Source: Rhizobium phaseoli (GTDB taxonomy: Bacteria > Pseudomonadota > Alphaproteobacteria > Rhizobiales > Rhizobiaceae). From it: 64,000 bases of DNA. Positions 17,307-25,768 of the stretch are shown here, one piece after another. Location of the stretch: positions 223,438 to 287,437 of the forward strand of contig NZ_WUFT01000010.1 of assembly GCF_010668805.1 (NCBI RefSeq), read 5' to 3'. Both the position numbers and the translations under genes were made by a program. The notes under the pieces were generated by a model. The model worked only from the letters and a program-made list of their open reading frames with translations, ran no database searches and had not been told where the DNA came from. Position 1 is the stretch's first letter, and each line of letters begins with the position of its first letter.

Positions 17307-18500
17307 ATGACGACGAAAAAGCCGCCGCTTGCCGGCATCCGGGTGATCGAGCTTGCCCGCGTGCTCGCCGGTCCCTGGGCGGGACAGATGCTCGCCGATC
17401 TCGGCGCCGACGTCATCAAGGTCGAAAACCCTGACGGCGGTGACGACACCCGCCAATGGGGGCCGCCCTTCGTCGAGGGCGCCGATGGCGAAAACCTCTC
17501 GGCCGCCTATTACCACGCCGCCAATCGCGGCAAGCGCTCCATTACTGCTGATCTGAAGAGCCCCGAAGGTCAGGATCTCGTCCGCCGCCTCGTCGCCACC
17601 GCCGATGTGGTGATCGAGAATTTCAAGCTCGGCGGCCTCGTCAAATACGGGCTCGATTACGACAGCCTGCGCCAGGTGAACCCGAAACTCGTCTATTGCT
17701 CGATCACCGGCTTCGGCCAGACCGGCCCCTATGCCAGCCTCGCGGGCTATGATTACATCGTCCAGGGCATGTCAGGTTTCATGTCGATCACCGGCGAGCC
17801 GGACGGCCAGCCGATGAAGGCAGGCGTTGCCATCGCCGATATTTTCACCGGCATCTATGCCGTCTCGGCAATCGAGGCTGCCCTGATCCACGCGCTCAAG
17901 TCAGGCGACGGCCAGCTCGTCGACATGGCCCTGCTCGATGTGCAATCGGCCGTGCTCGCCAATCAGAACATGAATTACCTCGTCTCCGGCAAGGCACCCA
18001 CCCGCCTCGGCAATGCCCATCCGAATATCTCCCCCTATGAGGTCGTGCCGGCAGCAGACAGCTATCTCATTCTGGCGGTCGGAAACGACGGCCAGTTCCG
18101 GCGCCTCTGCACCATCCTCGGCCTTGACGCCATCGCCGGCGACGAGGGGTTCGCCACCAACAAGGCCCGGGTCGCCAATCGCGGCGAGGTCCGGCGCCTC
18201 ATCTCGACCGAGACCCTGAAATGGCGGAAGGCGGATCTGCTGAAGGCCTGCGAGGAGAATGCGGTTCCCGCCGGTCCGATCAACACGATCGACGAGATGT
18301 TTGCCGATCCGCAGGTACAGGCCCGCGGCCTGCGCGTTGACCTCGCGGATGCCGTGGGAACCGTGATCCCCGGAGTCAGGACGCCGGTGGTGCTGTCGGA
18401 AACGCCATTGTCTTACATCAGGCCGAGCCCGCGTCTCGGCGAACACAGCGAAGAAATTCTGGCGGAACTCGCCGAGCGCGAGAGGAAGGTATCGGCATGA
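17307..18500 (+). CDS. Class III CoA-transferase (CaiB/BaiF family)
   Basis: A 397-residue enzyme that moves CoA between carboxylic acids through enzyme-bound anhydrides. It starts LAGIRVIELARVLAGPWAGQ, the typical family opening, and VAIADIFTGIYA (about 174-185) carries the likely catalytic Asp178. The ATG follows GAGGAA; the earlier frame start lies inside the permease gene. A TPP-dependent enzyme begins 13 bp after the stop. The combination recalls formyl-CoA transferase with oxalyl-CoA decarboxylase, but the TPP partner does not look like oxalyl-CoA decarboxylase, so the acyl group is unknown. Confidence 0.88.
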   Translation: MTTKKPPLAGIRVIELARVLAGPWAGQMLADLGADVIKVENPDGGDDTRQWGPPFVEGADGENLSAAYYHAANRGKRSITADLKSPEGQDLVRRLVATADVVIENFKLGGLVKYGLDYDSLRQVNPKLVYCSITGFGQTGPYASLAGYDYIVQGMSGFMSITGEPDGQPMKAGVAIADIFTGIYAVSAIEAALIHALKSGDGQLVDMALLDVQSAVLANQNMNYLVSGKAPTRLGNAHPNISPYEVVPAADSYLILAVGNDGQFRRLCTILGLDAIAGDEGFATNKARVANRGEVRRLISTETLKWRKADLLKACEENAVPAGPINTIDEMFADPQVQARGLRVDLADAVGTVIPGVRTPVVLSETPLSYIRPSPRLGEHSEEILAELAERERKVSA

Positions 18501-18513
18501 AGAGGGCATTGTC

Positions 18514-20172
18514 ATGAAAAAGACGGGCGGGCAACTGATCGTCGAGGCGCTGAAGGCGAACGGCGTCAAGCGTCTCTCTTGCGTGCCCGGTGAGAGTTTT
18601 CTCGCCGTTCTCGACGCCCTGCGCGACAGCGAGATCGACGTCGTCGTCTGCCGCCAGGAGGGCGGAGCGGCGATGATGGCGGATTGCTGGGGCAGGCTGA
18701 CCGGCGAACCCGGCATCTGCATGGTGACCCGCGGCCCCGGCGCCACCAACGCCTCTGCCGGCCTGCATATCGCCAAACAGGATTCGATCCCGATGATCCT
18801 CTTCATCGGCCAGGTGCAGCGAGAAGCCCGCGAGCGCGAGGCCTTCCAGGAGGTCGAATTCCGCCGCGCCTTCACCGAATTCGCCAAATGGGTGGGCGAG
18901 ATCGACGATGCCGCCCGCATTCCCGAGTTCGTCACCCGCGCCTTTGCGGTTGCAACCTCGGGCCGGCCCGGCCCTGTCGTGCTGACGCTGCCGGAGGACA
19001 TGCTGCGCGACGAGGTCGAGGCACCCCGCGCCAAGCACTATGTCAGCGTCGAGGCGCATCCCGGCCGCAGCCAGATCGACGATCTCTATGTGAGACTGCT
19101 GAAGGCCGAACGGCCGATGGTGATCCTTGGCGGCACGCGCTGGGATGCCGACGCCGTCGCCGACTTTGCAAGCTTCGCCGAGCGTTTCCAACTGCCGGTC
19201 GGCTGCTCCTTCCGCCGGCAGATGCTGTTCGATCATCTTCATCCCTGCTATGCCGGCGATGTCGGCATCGGCATCAATCCGGCGCTGGCCAAGGAGATCA
19301 AGGAGAGCGACCTGCTTATCCTGCTCGGCGCCCGCATGTCGGAAATGCCGTCTTCGTCCTATACGCTGATCGATATCCCCTACCCCCAGCAATCGCTGGT
19401 GCACATCCATCCTGACGCATCCGAACTTGGCCGTATCTATCGCCCGGATCTTGCCATATGCGCGGCGCCCGCCGATTTCCTCGCAACGCTCGCCGATCTG
19501 GAAGCGCCGGCCGAGCCGCACTGGGCCGAGCGCACGAGGCGTATGCATCAGGCCTATCTTTCCTGGTCGAAGCCGCCAGCGACAGGTCCTGGCCCGGTTC
19601 ATATGGGGCCGATCATGGAGTGGCTGGAGGCCAATACCGGGCCGGAAACGATCTTCACCAATGGCGCCGGCAACTATGCCACCTGGGTGCACCGTTTCCA
19701 TCGTTTTCGCCGCTTCAACACCCAAGCCGCCCCCACCTCCGGCTCGATGGGTTACGGTCTGCCGGCCGCCGTCGCTGCCAAGCGGCTCTTTCCCGAGCGA
19801 GAGGTCATCTGCTTTGCCGGCGACGGCTGTTTCCTGATGCACGGCCAGGAATTCGCCACCGCCATCCGCTACGGCTTGGCGATCATCGCGGTCGTCGTCA
19901 ACAACGGTATCTACGGCACGATCCGCATGCATCAGGAGCGCGAGTATCCCGGCCGCGTCAGCAGCACCGACCTGACCAATCCCGACTTCGCAGCCCTTGC
20001 CCGCGCCTATGGCGGGCACGGCGAGACGGTAGAGCAAACGGCGGAATTCGGCCCAGCCTTCGAGCGGGCGCGCGCCAGCGGCAAGCCGGCGATCATCGAG
20101 ATCAAACTCGATCCCGAGGCGATCACGCCGACGCGCACACTCTCGGAAATCGCACAAACAAAAAGCCGGTAG
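18514..20172 (+). CDS. Thiamine-diphosphate-dependent enzyme, acetolactate-synthase-like
   Basis: A 552-residue ThDP enzyme with the usual order: N-terminal pyrimidine-binding domain (catalytic Glu49 in CRQEGGAAM), central domain (about 190-330) and C-terminal diphosphate-binding domain with GDGCFLMHGQEF and NNGIYG. It resembles acetolactate synthase large subunits and related decarboxylases or lyases, but no regulatory subunit gene lies nearby, and it clusters with a CoA-transferase instead. A role in decarboxylating or ligating a 2-oxo acid or acyl-CoA is likely. It ends at a clear terminator, closing the + strand run. Confidence 0.85.
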   Translation: MKKTGGQLIVEALKANGVKRLSCVPGESFLAVLDALRDSEIDVVVCRQEGGAAMMADCWGRLTGEPGICMVTRGPGATNASAGLHIAKQDSIPMILFIGQVQREAREREAFQEVEFRRAFTEFAKWVGEIDDAARIPEFVTRAFAVATSGRPGPVVLTLPEDMLRDEVEAPRAKHYVSVEAHPGRSQIDDLYVRLLKAERPMVILGGTRWDADAVADFASFAERFQLPVGCSFRRQMLFDHLHPCYAGDVGIGINPALAKEIKESDLLILLGARMSEMPSSSYTLIDIPYPQQSLVHIHPDASELGRIYRPDLAICAAPADFLATLADLEAPAEPHWAERTRRMHQAYLSWSKPPATGPGPVHMGPIMEWLEANTGPETIFTNGAGNYATWVHRFHRFRRFNTQAAPTSGSMGYGLPAAVAAKRLFPEREVICFAGDGCFLMHGQEFATAIRYGLAIIAVVVNNGIYGTIRMHQEREYPGRVSSTDLTNPDFAALARAYGGHGETVEQTAEFGPAFERARASGKPAIIEIKLDPEAITPTRTLSEIAQTKSR

Positions 20173-20189
20173 GTCTCCCCACCGGCTTT
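20162..20189 (+). terminator. Terminator after TPP enzyme gene
   Basis: AAAGCCGGT and ACCGGCTTT pair around a 10-nt loop immediately behind the stop codon, overlapping its last codons. The T-tract is short, but the stem also works towards the convergent ridA-like gene. Confidence 0.75.
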
Positions 20190-20211
20190 CACGCACAATC
20201 CCGCGGTGACC

Positions 20212-20556
20212 TCAGTCGATCGCGGCCGTAACGATGAACTCGACCTTGTATTTCGGCGCAGCGAGCTTGGCTTCGCTGGTCGCGCGGGCCGGCGGATTGG
20301 CCGGATCGATCCAGCCTTGCCAGACTGCGTTCATCTCGGCGAAATCGGCGATGTCGGAGAGATAAATGATCGTCTGCAGGATCTTCGACTTGTTGCTGCC
20401 GGCCTCAGCCAGCAGGCGGTCGACTTCGGAAAGCGAAGACTTGCACTGATCGGTGACGCTTTCGCCCTCACCGACCTGGCCTGCGAGATAGACAGTGTTG
20501 CCGTGAATGACGGCGCCGCTCATGCGCGCGCCGACGTCGATACGCTTAATGCTCAT
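20212..20556 (-). CDS. RidA family protein (YjgF/UK114)
   Basis: A 114-residue RidA-superfamily protein. Members of the RidA subgroup hydrolyse reactive enamine/imine intermediates from PLP enzymes. Typical segments are TVYLAGQVG (about 21-29) and IIYLSDIADFAEMN; PPARATS carries the Arg that binds the substrate carboxylate in active members. Of two adjacent ATGs the second is chosen, 5 bp after AGGAGA. It leads away from two further - strand genes (a DUF442 phosphatase and a DUF4432 protein), each with its own ribosome-binding site. Confidence 0.85.
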   Translation of the reverse strand: MSIKRIDVGARMSGAVIHGNTVYLAGQVGEGESVTDQCKSSLSEVDRLLAEAGSNKSKILQTIIYLSDIADFAEMNAVWQGWIDPANPPARATSEAKLAAPKYKVEFIVTAAID

Positions 20557-20641
20557 CATAGTCTCCTGAGTGATCGAAGGTGGCGGCGCTGCGCTGCAGC
20601 GCCGGAGAATCCGGCACCCTGAACGGGCTCAGCTAACGGGG

Positions 20642-20980
20642 CTAGCCACGGATATGGTGGGTCTTCTGGTAGATCGCCGTCGAGCGTGCGCCGGAGCGGC
20701 AGTAACCGAGCATCGGCCGCGGGAATTCGTCGAGCGCGTCGACCATGCCCTGCACCGCTTCCTCGGTCACGCCCATCGGTCCAACCGGCACATGGGCTAT
20801 ATCGAGGCCAAGCTCTTTGGCGCGCGCCTCGATGACCGAGAACGACGTCTGGTCGGGGCTCTCATGGTCGGGGCGGTGGCAGACGATCGATTTGAACCCC
20901 AGCGCCTTGATCTCGTCGAGCTCTTCAAGCGTGATCTGGCCCGAAACCGAATATTCATCGTCGATCTGGCGAATATCCAT
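20642..20980 (-). CDS. DUF442/TIGR01244 family phosphatase or sulfurtransferase-like protein
   Basis: A 112-residue single-domain protein with a Cys-based phosphatase-like loop, YCRSGARS (Cys94, Arg99), after the core strand PMLGYC. The N-terminal part (SVSGQIT, IVCHRPDHE) is typical of the DUF442 domain that is also found fused to beta-lactamase-fold hydrolases (Blh), which link to sulfide detoxification and biofilm traits. Here it stands alone without that fusion. The catalytic Cys is intact, so activity is expected; the substrate is unknown. Confidence 0.82.
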   Translation of the reverse strand: MDIRQIDDEYSVSGQITLEELDEIKALGFKSIVCHRPDHESPDQTSFSVIEARAKELGLDIAHVPVGPMGVTEEAVQGMVDALDEFPRPMLGYCRSGARSTAIYQKTHHIRG

Positions 20981-21051
20981 CGTCTTGTCTCCTCAAAATC
21001 GTGGGCTGAAGGTCTACGACGGGAGGCCCGCGAGCGTCAACAACACTTCGC

Positions 21052-21891
21052 TCAGAGGAAGGCGAAGGTCAGTGCATAACTGCGGCTCTCGCCGGGTGCC
21101 AGCATGTTGAATTCACCGGCCGCCTCGAGTTCGTCGCGGGACACCCAGCGATGCGAGACCGGTTCGATGCCGATGATATGGGCCGGCGCCTGCTGGTTCC
21201 GCCACACCTGTAGATGGGGCAGCGTATCGGCGCGGAAGCGCACACGGAGCGTCCTGCCGCCGACCGCGGCAATGGGTCCAAGCCGGATCTCCGCGAAGCC
21301 TTCCTCCGTCGGCGGCGCCGGAACGCAGAAGATGCCGCCCGGCTCCTCACCGAATGTCCAGGGAAAACCGCCATTCTCCAGCATCCGGCCTTCAAGCAGC
21401 GTGCCCCCGTCCAGCCATTTGCCGCCGGTATTCATGTGATACATCAGGAAGGTCGGCACCGTGCGATCACTCGTATTGACGACCCGATCCTCAAGCTGCA
21501 CCTCGCCGGTCGCCCCATCGATCCGCCACAGCCGCTCGATGCGCTGCGGCAGCCCCTCGACGGTGGTGATGTCGATATCGGCGCGGCATTCGGCATTGCC
21601 GTTTTCGTATTTCGTCCACAGCACCTTGGCCGCATGGCCGGAGGCCGATCCGTGCAACGGATAGACCTTGCCGTCGGAACGGCCGCCGATCGGCTGGCGA
21701 TGGCGGATATGGTCCGGCCCGCAGGTGAACAGGAAACCTTCGAGCGAGTGGTCGATTCGCGGATCGCCGTCGTCGGGAATGGCGCGCTTCGGCGCGATAT
21801 CGACACCTTCGACGGTGCAGCCGCCGATATCCAGCACCGATGTTTCATCAAGCATCAGGCGCGGCCCGCTTGCAGCGGCAAATTCGATCAT
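21052..21891 (-). CDS. DUF4432 / aldose 1-epimerase-like protein
   Basis: A 279-residue protein of the galactose mutarotase superfamily, closest in pattern to DUF4432. It shows a beta-rich sequence with DHSLEGFLFTCG, LHGSASGHAA and FLMYHMNTGG, the His and Glu positions typical of sugar binding. Epimerase activity on an unknown sugar is the family expectation. It lies upstream of the DUF442 and RidA genes on the same strand with gaps of 70-85 bp. The ATG is preceded by a GAGGAGAC ribosome-binding site. Confidence 0.75.
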   Translation of the reverse strand: MIEFAAASGPRLMLDETSVLDIGGCTVEGVDIAPKRAIPDDGDPRIDHSLEGFLFTCGPDHIRHRQPIGGRSDGKVYPLHGSASGHAAKVLWTKYENGNAECRADIDITTVEGLPQRIERLWRIDGATGEVQLEDRVVNTSDRTVPTFLMYHMNTGGKWLDGGTLLEGRMLENGGFPWTFGEEPGGIFCVPAPPTEEGFAEIRLGPIAAVGGRTLRVRFRADTLPHLQVWRNQQAPAHIIGIEPVSHRWVSRDELEAAGEFNMLAPGESRSYALTFAFL

Positions 21892-22147
21892 CGCAGTCTC
21901 CTCGGGGGCTTATCGGCCGGCATAGCGTTAGATTTTGCGCCGTCTTTCGTCAATCGAACCCTTTTCCTCTCTTGCGCTTTTGCCGCAACCATGGATTTTG
22001 CGGAACTGACACGGAGACGCAAACGTTTATGAGTAAAAGGAAATCTTAGTGATTTTCATATTTTGTTCAGCACGGTTTCATAAATTCCACACTAGCGTCA
22101 AAATTCGCAGGTGTGTGTCTGCCAGTCACAGTTCCGAGGTATGAGAC

Positions 22148-23548
22148 GTGAATCGCTTTTTGAAGTCGGCATTTTCGCTTGCGGCCGTGCTGGCAGCCAT
22201 TGCGGCTGCAGCACCGGAGGCGGGCGCACAGCAGTTCCGTGATCGCCGGCAGAGCGATGTCGTGCTGGTCACGCCGAACGGCGAAATTCTCGACTATGTC
22301 CCGCGCGGCTATATCTATGCCCGCGACCGCAGCGGCAATCGCGTGCTGCTCGATGACTACGGCAACATCGTCGCCACCGAGATGCGCGCCCGCGGCTACT
22401 ATCCGCCACGGCCCGGTCCGCGCGAGGTCTATACCGATCAGAACGGCAACGATCCCTATTACGCCGACGACAACGCCTCTGGCGATACGCGTTATTCCGA
22501 GCGCGGTGCAGTCACCGGCGGTATTCCGCGCGATGCGGCGATCGAACGCCGGCCGCTCGACGGTCAACCCTATCCCGATGACAACAGCATCGGCAATCCG
22601 CAGTCCGGCGACGATTATGCCTCGATCGATCCCGACCAGCAGCTCCCGCCCGCCGATGCGCCCAGGGCCGCGCCGGATGAGCCCGTCATCACGCTGAAGA
22701 ACAAGTCGAAGCCCGAGATCGTCGCGCTGCAGGTCTTCCTCGATCGCGCCGGCATCTCCCCCGGCGTCATTGACGGCCATATGGGCTCGAACGTCACCAA
22801 GTCGGTCTATGCCTATGACCAGATGACCGGCTCCAAACTCGACCCGAACGACACCGACGCCATTCTTGAAGAGCTGCGCATGAACGGCGGCCTGCCGGTC
22901 GTCAGCTACACGATCACGCCGGCCGATGCCGCCGGCCCTTACGTCGCCGAGATCCCGGAAGACTATTCGCATAAGGCGCTGCTGCCGTCGCTCGCCTTTA
23001 CCTCGACCACCGAAATGCTGGCCGAGCGCTTCCACATGGATGAGGCTTTCCTCAAGGAGATGAACCCCGGCGCCGATTTCAGCCTTGCCGGCACCGTCAT
23101 CAAGGTCGTCAATCCGGGCGAGCCGAAGAGCGGCGAAGTTGCCCGCATCATCGCCGACAAGGGCCGCAAGCAGGTCTTCGCCTATGACGGCGCCGGCAAT
23201 CTCATTGCCGCTTATCCGGCATCGATCGGCTCCACCGACACACCCTCGCCGTCGGGCACCGTGACGGTCGAGCGCGTCGCGTTCAATCCCGGCTATACCT
23301 ACAATCCGAAGATCAATTTCCAGCAGGGCGCCAACGACAAGATCCTCAACATTCCGCCGGGCCCGAACGGCCCCGTCGGCACCGTCTGGATGGCGCTCTC
23401 CAAGCCGACCTACGGCATTCACGGCACGCCCGAGCCTTCCAAGATCGGCCGCACCCAGAGCCACGGCTGCATCCGCCTGACCAATTGGGACGCGACCGAG
23501 CTTGCCAAGATGGTCAAGCCGGGCGTGACGGTCGAATTCGTCGACTGA
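22148..23548 (+). CDS. L,D-transpeptidase (YkuD domain), secreted
   Basis: A 466-residue periplasmic enzyme that forms 3-3 cross-links in peptidoglycan or attaches proteins to it. A signal peptide (about 1-28, ending PEAGAQ) is followed by a low-complexity Tyr/Asp/Pro region (about 75-185), a peptidoglycan-binding-like segment (about 190-240), a LysM-like segment (about 290-325) and a C-terminal YkuD domain (about 335-466). The catalytic motif is HGTPEP...SHGCIRLTNWD with Cys441. The start is GTG with a GAGG ribosome-binding site. It is a single gene ending in a strong terminator. Confidence 0.92.
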   Translation: MNRFLKSAFSLAAVLAAIAAAAPEAGAQQFRDRRQSDVVLVTPNGEILDYVPRGYIYARDRSGNRVLLDDYGNIVATEMRARGYYPPRPGPREVYTDQNGNDPYYADDNASGDTRYSERGAVTGGIPRDAAIERRPLDGQPYPDDNSIGNPQSGDDYASIDPDQQLPPADAPRAAPDEPVITLKNKSKPEIVALQVFLDRAGISPGVIDGHMGSNVTKSVYAYDQMTGSKLDPNDTDAILEELRMNGGLPVVSYTITPADAAGPYVAEIPEDYSHKALLPSLAFTSTTEMLAERFHMDEAFLKEMNPGADFSLAGTVIKVVNPGEPKSGEVARIIADKGRKQVFAYDGAGNLIAAYPASIGSTDTPSPSGTVTVERVAFNPGYTYNPKINFQQGANDKILNIPPGPNGPVGTVWMALSKPTYGIHGTPEPSKIGRTQSHGCIRLTNWDATELAKMVKPGVTVEFVD

Positions 23549-23565
23549 ACCATATTGCAGCAATG

Positions 23566-23597
23566 GGAAAAGGCCGCCGGATCCGGCGGCCTTTTCC
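23566..23597. terminator. Terminator between L,D-transpeptidase and ParA-like gene
   Basis: GGAAAAGGCCGCCGG pairs perfectly with CCGGCGGCCTTTTCC (15 bp, GGATCC at the tip). It serves the + strand transpeptidase and probably the convergent parA-like gene. Confidence 0.9.
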
Positions 23598-23615
23598 GTT
23601 TCATAAGGAGGATGG

Positions 23616-24314
23616 TCAGGCCGCCGTCGCCATGCGGGCCGACGCCGTCAGCCTGACCGGCAGCTTGCTCATTATCTCCTCGGCGAAACAGGTCGCGTTT
23701 TCACGCGCCTTGTCGAGATTGCTGACGCGTGTGGAATCGATCGTGTGCAGTGTGCCGCCACAGTCGAAGATGTCGCGGAAGGCCGAGCGTTCGATGATGG
23801 CCGTGTCCAGCACCGGCACATGCCGCTCGCTGAGCAGCGACTTGACGACCTGCAGCGCCCTTGTCGTCACCATCGAGTTGACGCGGGTCAGCACCACCGA
23901 ATGACCGATCTTGATGCCCGCCTTCTCGTCCAGATACTGCAGCAGTTCAAGCACCTGCGCGCCGCCGCGCGCATCCATCGCACAACCTTGAATCGGGATC
24001 AGCACGTGATCGGAAAGGCCGACGGCGGTGGCGAGCAGCGGATTGCGCGCACCCGGCAGGTCGACGATGAAATAGTCGGTATTGTGCTTGTTCTCGCTGA
24101 TATGCAGCGGCAGCGAAGCGGTGGTCACGAAATCGATCACCGAAATATTGGGAACATGACCCGATATTTCGTGCCAGCGCGAGATCCAGTGCTGCGGGTC
24201 GGCATCGAGAATGGTGACACGATAGCCTTTGCGGGCAAGCTCGGTTGCGAGAAGGAGAACAGCGGTCGTCTTGCCGGCCCCGCCCTTGGTATTTGCGAAT
24301 GTAATGACAGGCAT
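23616..24314 (-). CDS. Solitary ParA/MinD-family ATPase
   Basis: A 232-residue P-loop ATPase with the deviant Walker A motif KGGAGKTT (residues 10-17), DADPQ after strand 2 and FIVDLPGARN as Walker B region. ParA-family proteins position plasmids, chromosomes, chemoreceptor clusters or other cargo. No parB-like partner lies next to it: neighbours are an L,D-transpeptidase (convergent) and an alcohol dehydrogenase. It resembles the orphan VirC1/ParA-like group. Its cargo is unknown. Confidence 0.85.
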   Translation of the reverse strand: MPVITFANTKGGAGKTTAVLLLATELARKGYRVTILDADPQHWISRWHEISGHVPNISVIDFVTTASLPLHISENKHNTDYFIVDLPGARNPLLATAVGLSDHVLIPIQGCAMDARGGAQVLELLQYLDEKAGIKIGHSVVLTRVNSMVTTRALQVVKSLLSERHVPVLDTAIIERSAFRDIFDCGGTLHTIDSTRVSNLDKARENATCFAEEIMSKLPVRLTASARMATAA

Positions 24315-24470
24315 GTTCGGTCCTTGGAAGGAATGGCGCGAGCCGGAATCGCTCTTTTACGCACCGTCGGAGCATCGTGCGGTTAATCCATTCTTTACAA
24401 TCATGGTTAACAAATCCCGAACACGCCCGCCGAAATTGCAGTTGCTATTTTTCACATCCCTAAAATTCAT

Positions 24471-24539
24471 GCATGTCGCTCAAAAGTGTTCAGCGGTTTT
24501 GGGACAACGATATGCATCGGGCAAAGACTTGGAGCACGG
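24471..24539. repeat. Dispersed palindromic repeat, copy C
   Basis: GCATGTCG begins the copy, followed by CAAAAGTG, GCGGTTTTG, AACGATATGC and a GCAAAGACTTGGAGC tail. It aligns throughout with the copy at 28910-28978. Confidence 0.65.
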
Positions 24540-24567
24540 ATGCCGCCAGTACAAAAAAGACAAAAAA

Positions 24568-24592
24568 GCCCGGAAGCCATTAGCTTCCGGGC
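24568..24592 (-). terminator. Terminator of the catabolic operon
   Basis: GCCCGGAAGC pairs with GCTTCCGGGC over CATTA. On the - strand a run of six T follows, 25 bp after the alcohol dehydrogenase stop. Confidence 0.9.
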
Positions 24593-24616
24593 CAGTCTGA
24601 AGGTTCGCTGTTATGG

Positions 24617-25768
24617 TCAGAAGCAATCCCTGAAAAGCGCCTTGGTATTTTCGAGCGTCAATGCAACGGGGTTGCCGCCGGCACTCGGATCTTCGATTGC
24701 CATCGCCGACAATTCGTCGATCCGGTCAGCTGCGATGCCCATCGCCGACAGCGTCTCCGGCACGCCGAGCTCGGAGCGGAGCTTCAGCACATAATCGTAG
24801 AAGCCGTCGAAACCGCCCGAGATGCCGAGATAGGCAGCCGCGCGGCCGATCTTCTCCTCGATCGCCTTGCGATTGAAGCGCAGCACCGCCGGCATGACGA
24901 CGGCATTGGTCATGCCATGATGGGTGTTGTAGACAGCGCCGATCGGGTGCGACAGCGCATGGATGGCGCCGAGCCCCTTCTGGAAGGCGACCGCGCCCAT
25001 GGCGGCGGCGGACATCATGTTGGCGCGGGCTTCGAGATCGGTGCCCTCCTTATAGGCGCGCGGCAGGAATTCCTTGACAAGCCGCATGCCTTCAAGCGCG
25101 ATACCGGCTGACATCGGGTGATAGAAGGGCGACGAATAGGCCTCCAGGCAATGAGCGAAGGCATCCATGCCGGTGCCGGCGGTGATGATCTTCGGCATGC
25201 CGACCGTAAGCTCCGGATCGGAGATGACGACGCCAGGCAGGAACCTCGGATGGAAGATGATCTTCTTCACATGCGTTTGCGAATTGGTGATGACGCTGGC
25301 GCGCCCCACCTCCGAACCGGTGCCGGCCGTTGTCGGCACCGCGACGATCGGGGCGATGCCCTCGACGCTCGCACGTGTCCACCAGTCGCCGATATCCTCG
25401 AAGTCCCAGACTGGCCGCGTCTGGCCGGCCATGAAGGCGACGCACTTGCCAAGGTCGAGGCCGGAGCCGCCGCCGAAGGCGACGACGCCGTCATGGCCAC
25501 CATCCTTGAAAGCCTTGACGCCGGCCTCGAGGTTCTTCTCGTTCGGGTTCGGATCGACATCGGCAAAGATCGCCCGGCCAAGACCGGCATCCTCAAGGAT
25601 ATCGAGCGCGTTCTTGGTGATCGCCATCGAGGCGAGGCCGCGGTCGGTGACGAGCAGCGGCTTCTTGATGCCGAGGCTCTTGCAGGCGTCGGCCAGTTCC
25701 TTGATGCGGCCCCGGCCGAGCTTGACCGATGTCGGATAGCTCCAATTTGCGGTGATATTGCTGCTCAT
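24617..25768 (-). CDS. Iron-containing (group III) alcohol dehydrogenase
   Basis: A 383-residue NAD(P)-dependent alcohol dehydrogenase of the Fe-ADH family. The nucleotide-binding segment is GGGSGLDLGK (about 98-107), followed by PTTAGTGSEVG. Metal ligands are expected in GTGMDAFAHCLEAY (Asp and His) and in HALSHPIGAVYNTHHG (two His). Its ATG overlaps the stop of the aldehyde dehydrogenase by 4 bp, so the two are translationally coupled and probably act in sequence on the alcohol and aldehyde forms of one substrate. It is the last gene of the operon and ends at a terminator. Confidence 0.9.
   Translation of the reverse strand: MSSNITANWSYPTSVKLGRGRIKELADACKSLGIKKPLLVTDRGLASMAITKNALDILEDAGLGRAIFADVDPNPNEKNLEAGVKAFKDGGHDGVVAFGGGSGLDLGKCVAFMAGQTRPVWDFEDIGDWWTRASVEGIAPIVAVPTTAGTGSEVGRASVITNSQTHVKKIIFHPRFLPGVVISDPELTVGMPKIITAGTGMDAFAHCLEAYSSPFYHPMSAGIALEGMRLVKEFLPRAYKEGTDLEARANMMSAAAMGAVAFQKGLGAIHALSHPIGAVYNTHHGMTNAVVMPAVLRFNRKAIEEKIGRAAAYLGISGGFDGFYDYVLKLRSELGVPETLSAMGIAADRIDELSAMAIEDPSAGGNPVALTLENTKALFRDCF

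Larger units (their letters stand above)
24315..24616. other. Intergenic region with repeat and terminator
   Basis: No gene is seen. It contains the leader of the ParA-like gene, an AT-richer part (24375-24475) likely to hold its promoter, repeat copy C (24471-24539) and the terminator of the alcohol dehydrogenase gene (24568-24592). Confidence 0.6.

Noticed and set aside
17307..20172. Formyl-CoA transferase/oxalyl-CoA decarboxylase pair
   Set aside because: The CoA-transferase family fits, but the TPP protein lacks the Oxc-like segments I know and looks closer to acetolactate synthase; specific naming is not supported.
18418..20196. A 592-codon open frame antisense to the TPP enzyme gene
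   Set aside because: Shadow of a well-defined ThDP enzyme with intact cofactor motifs.
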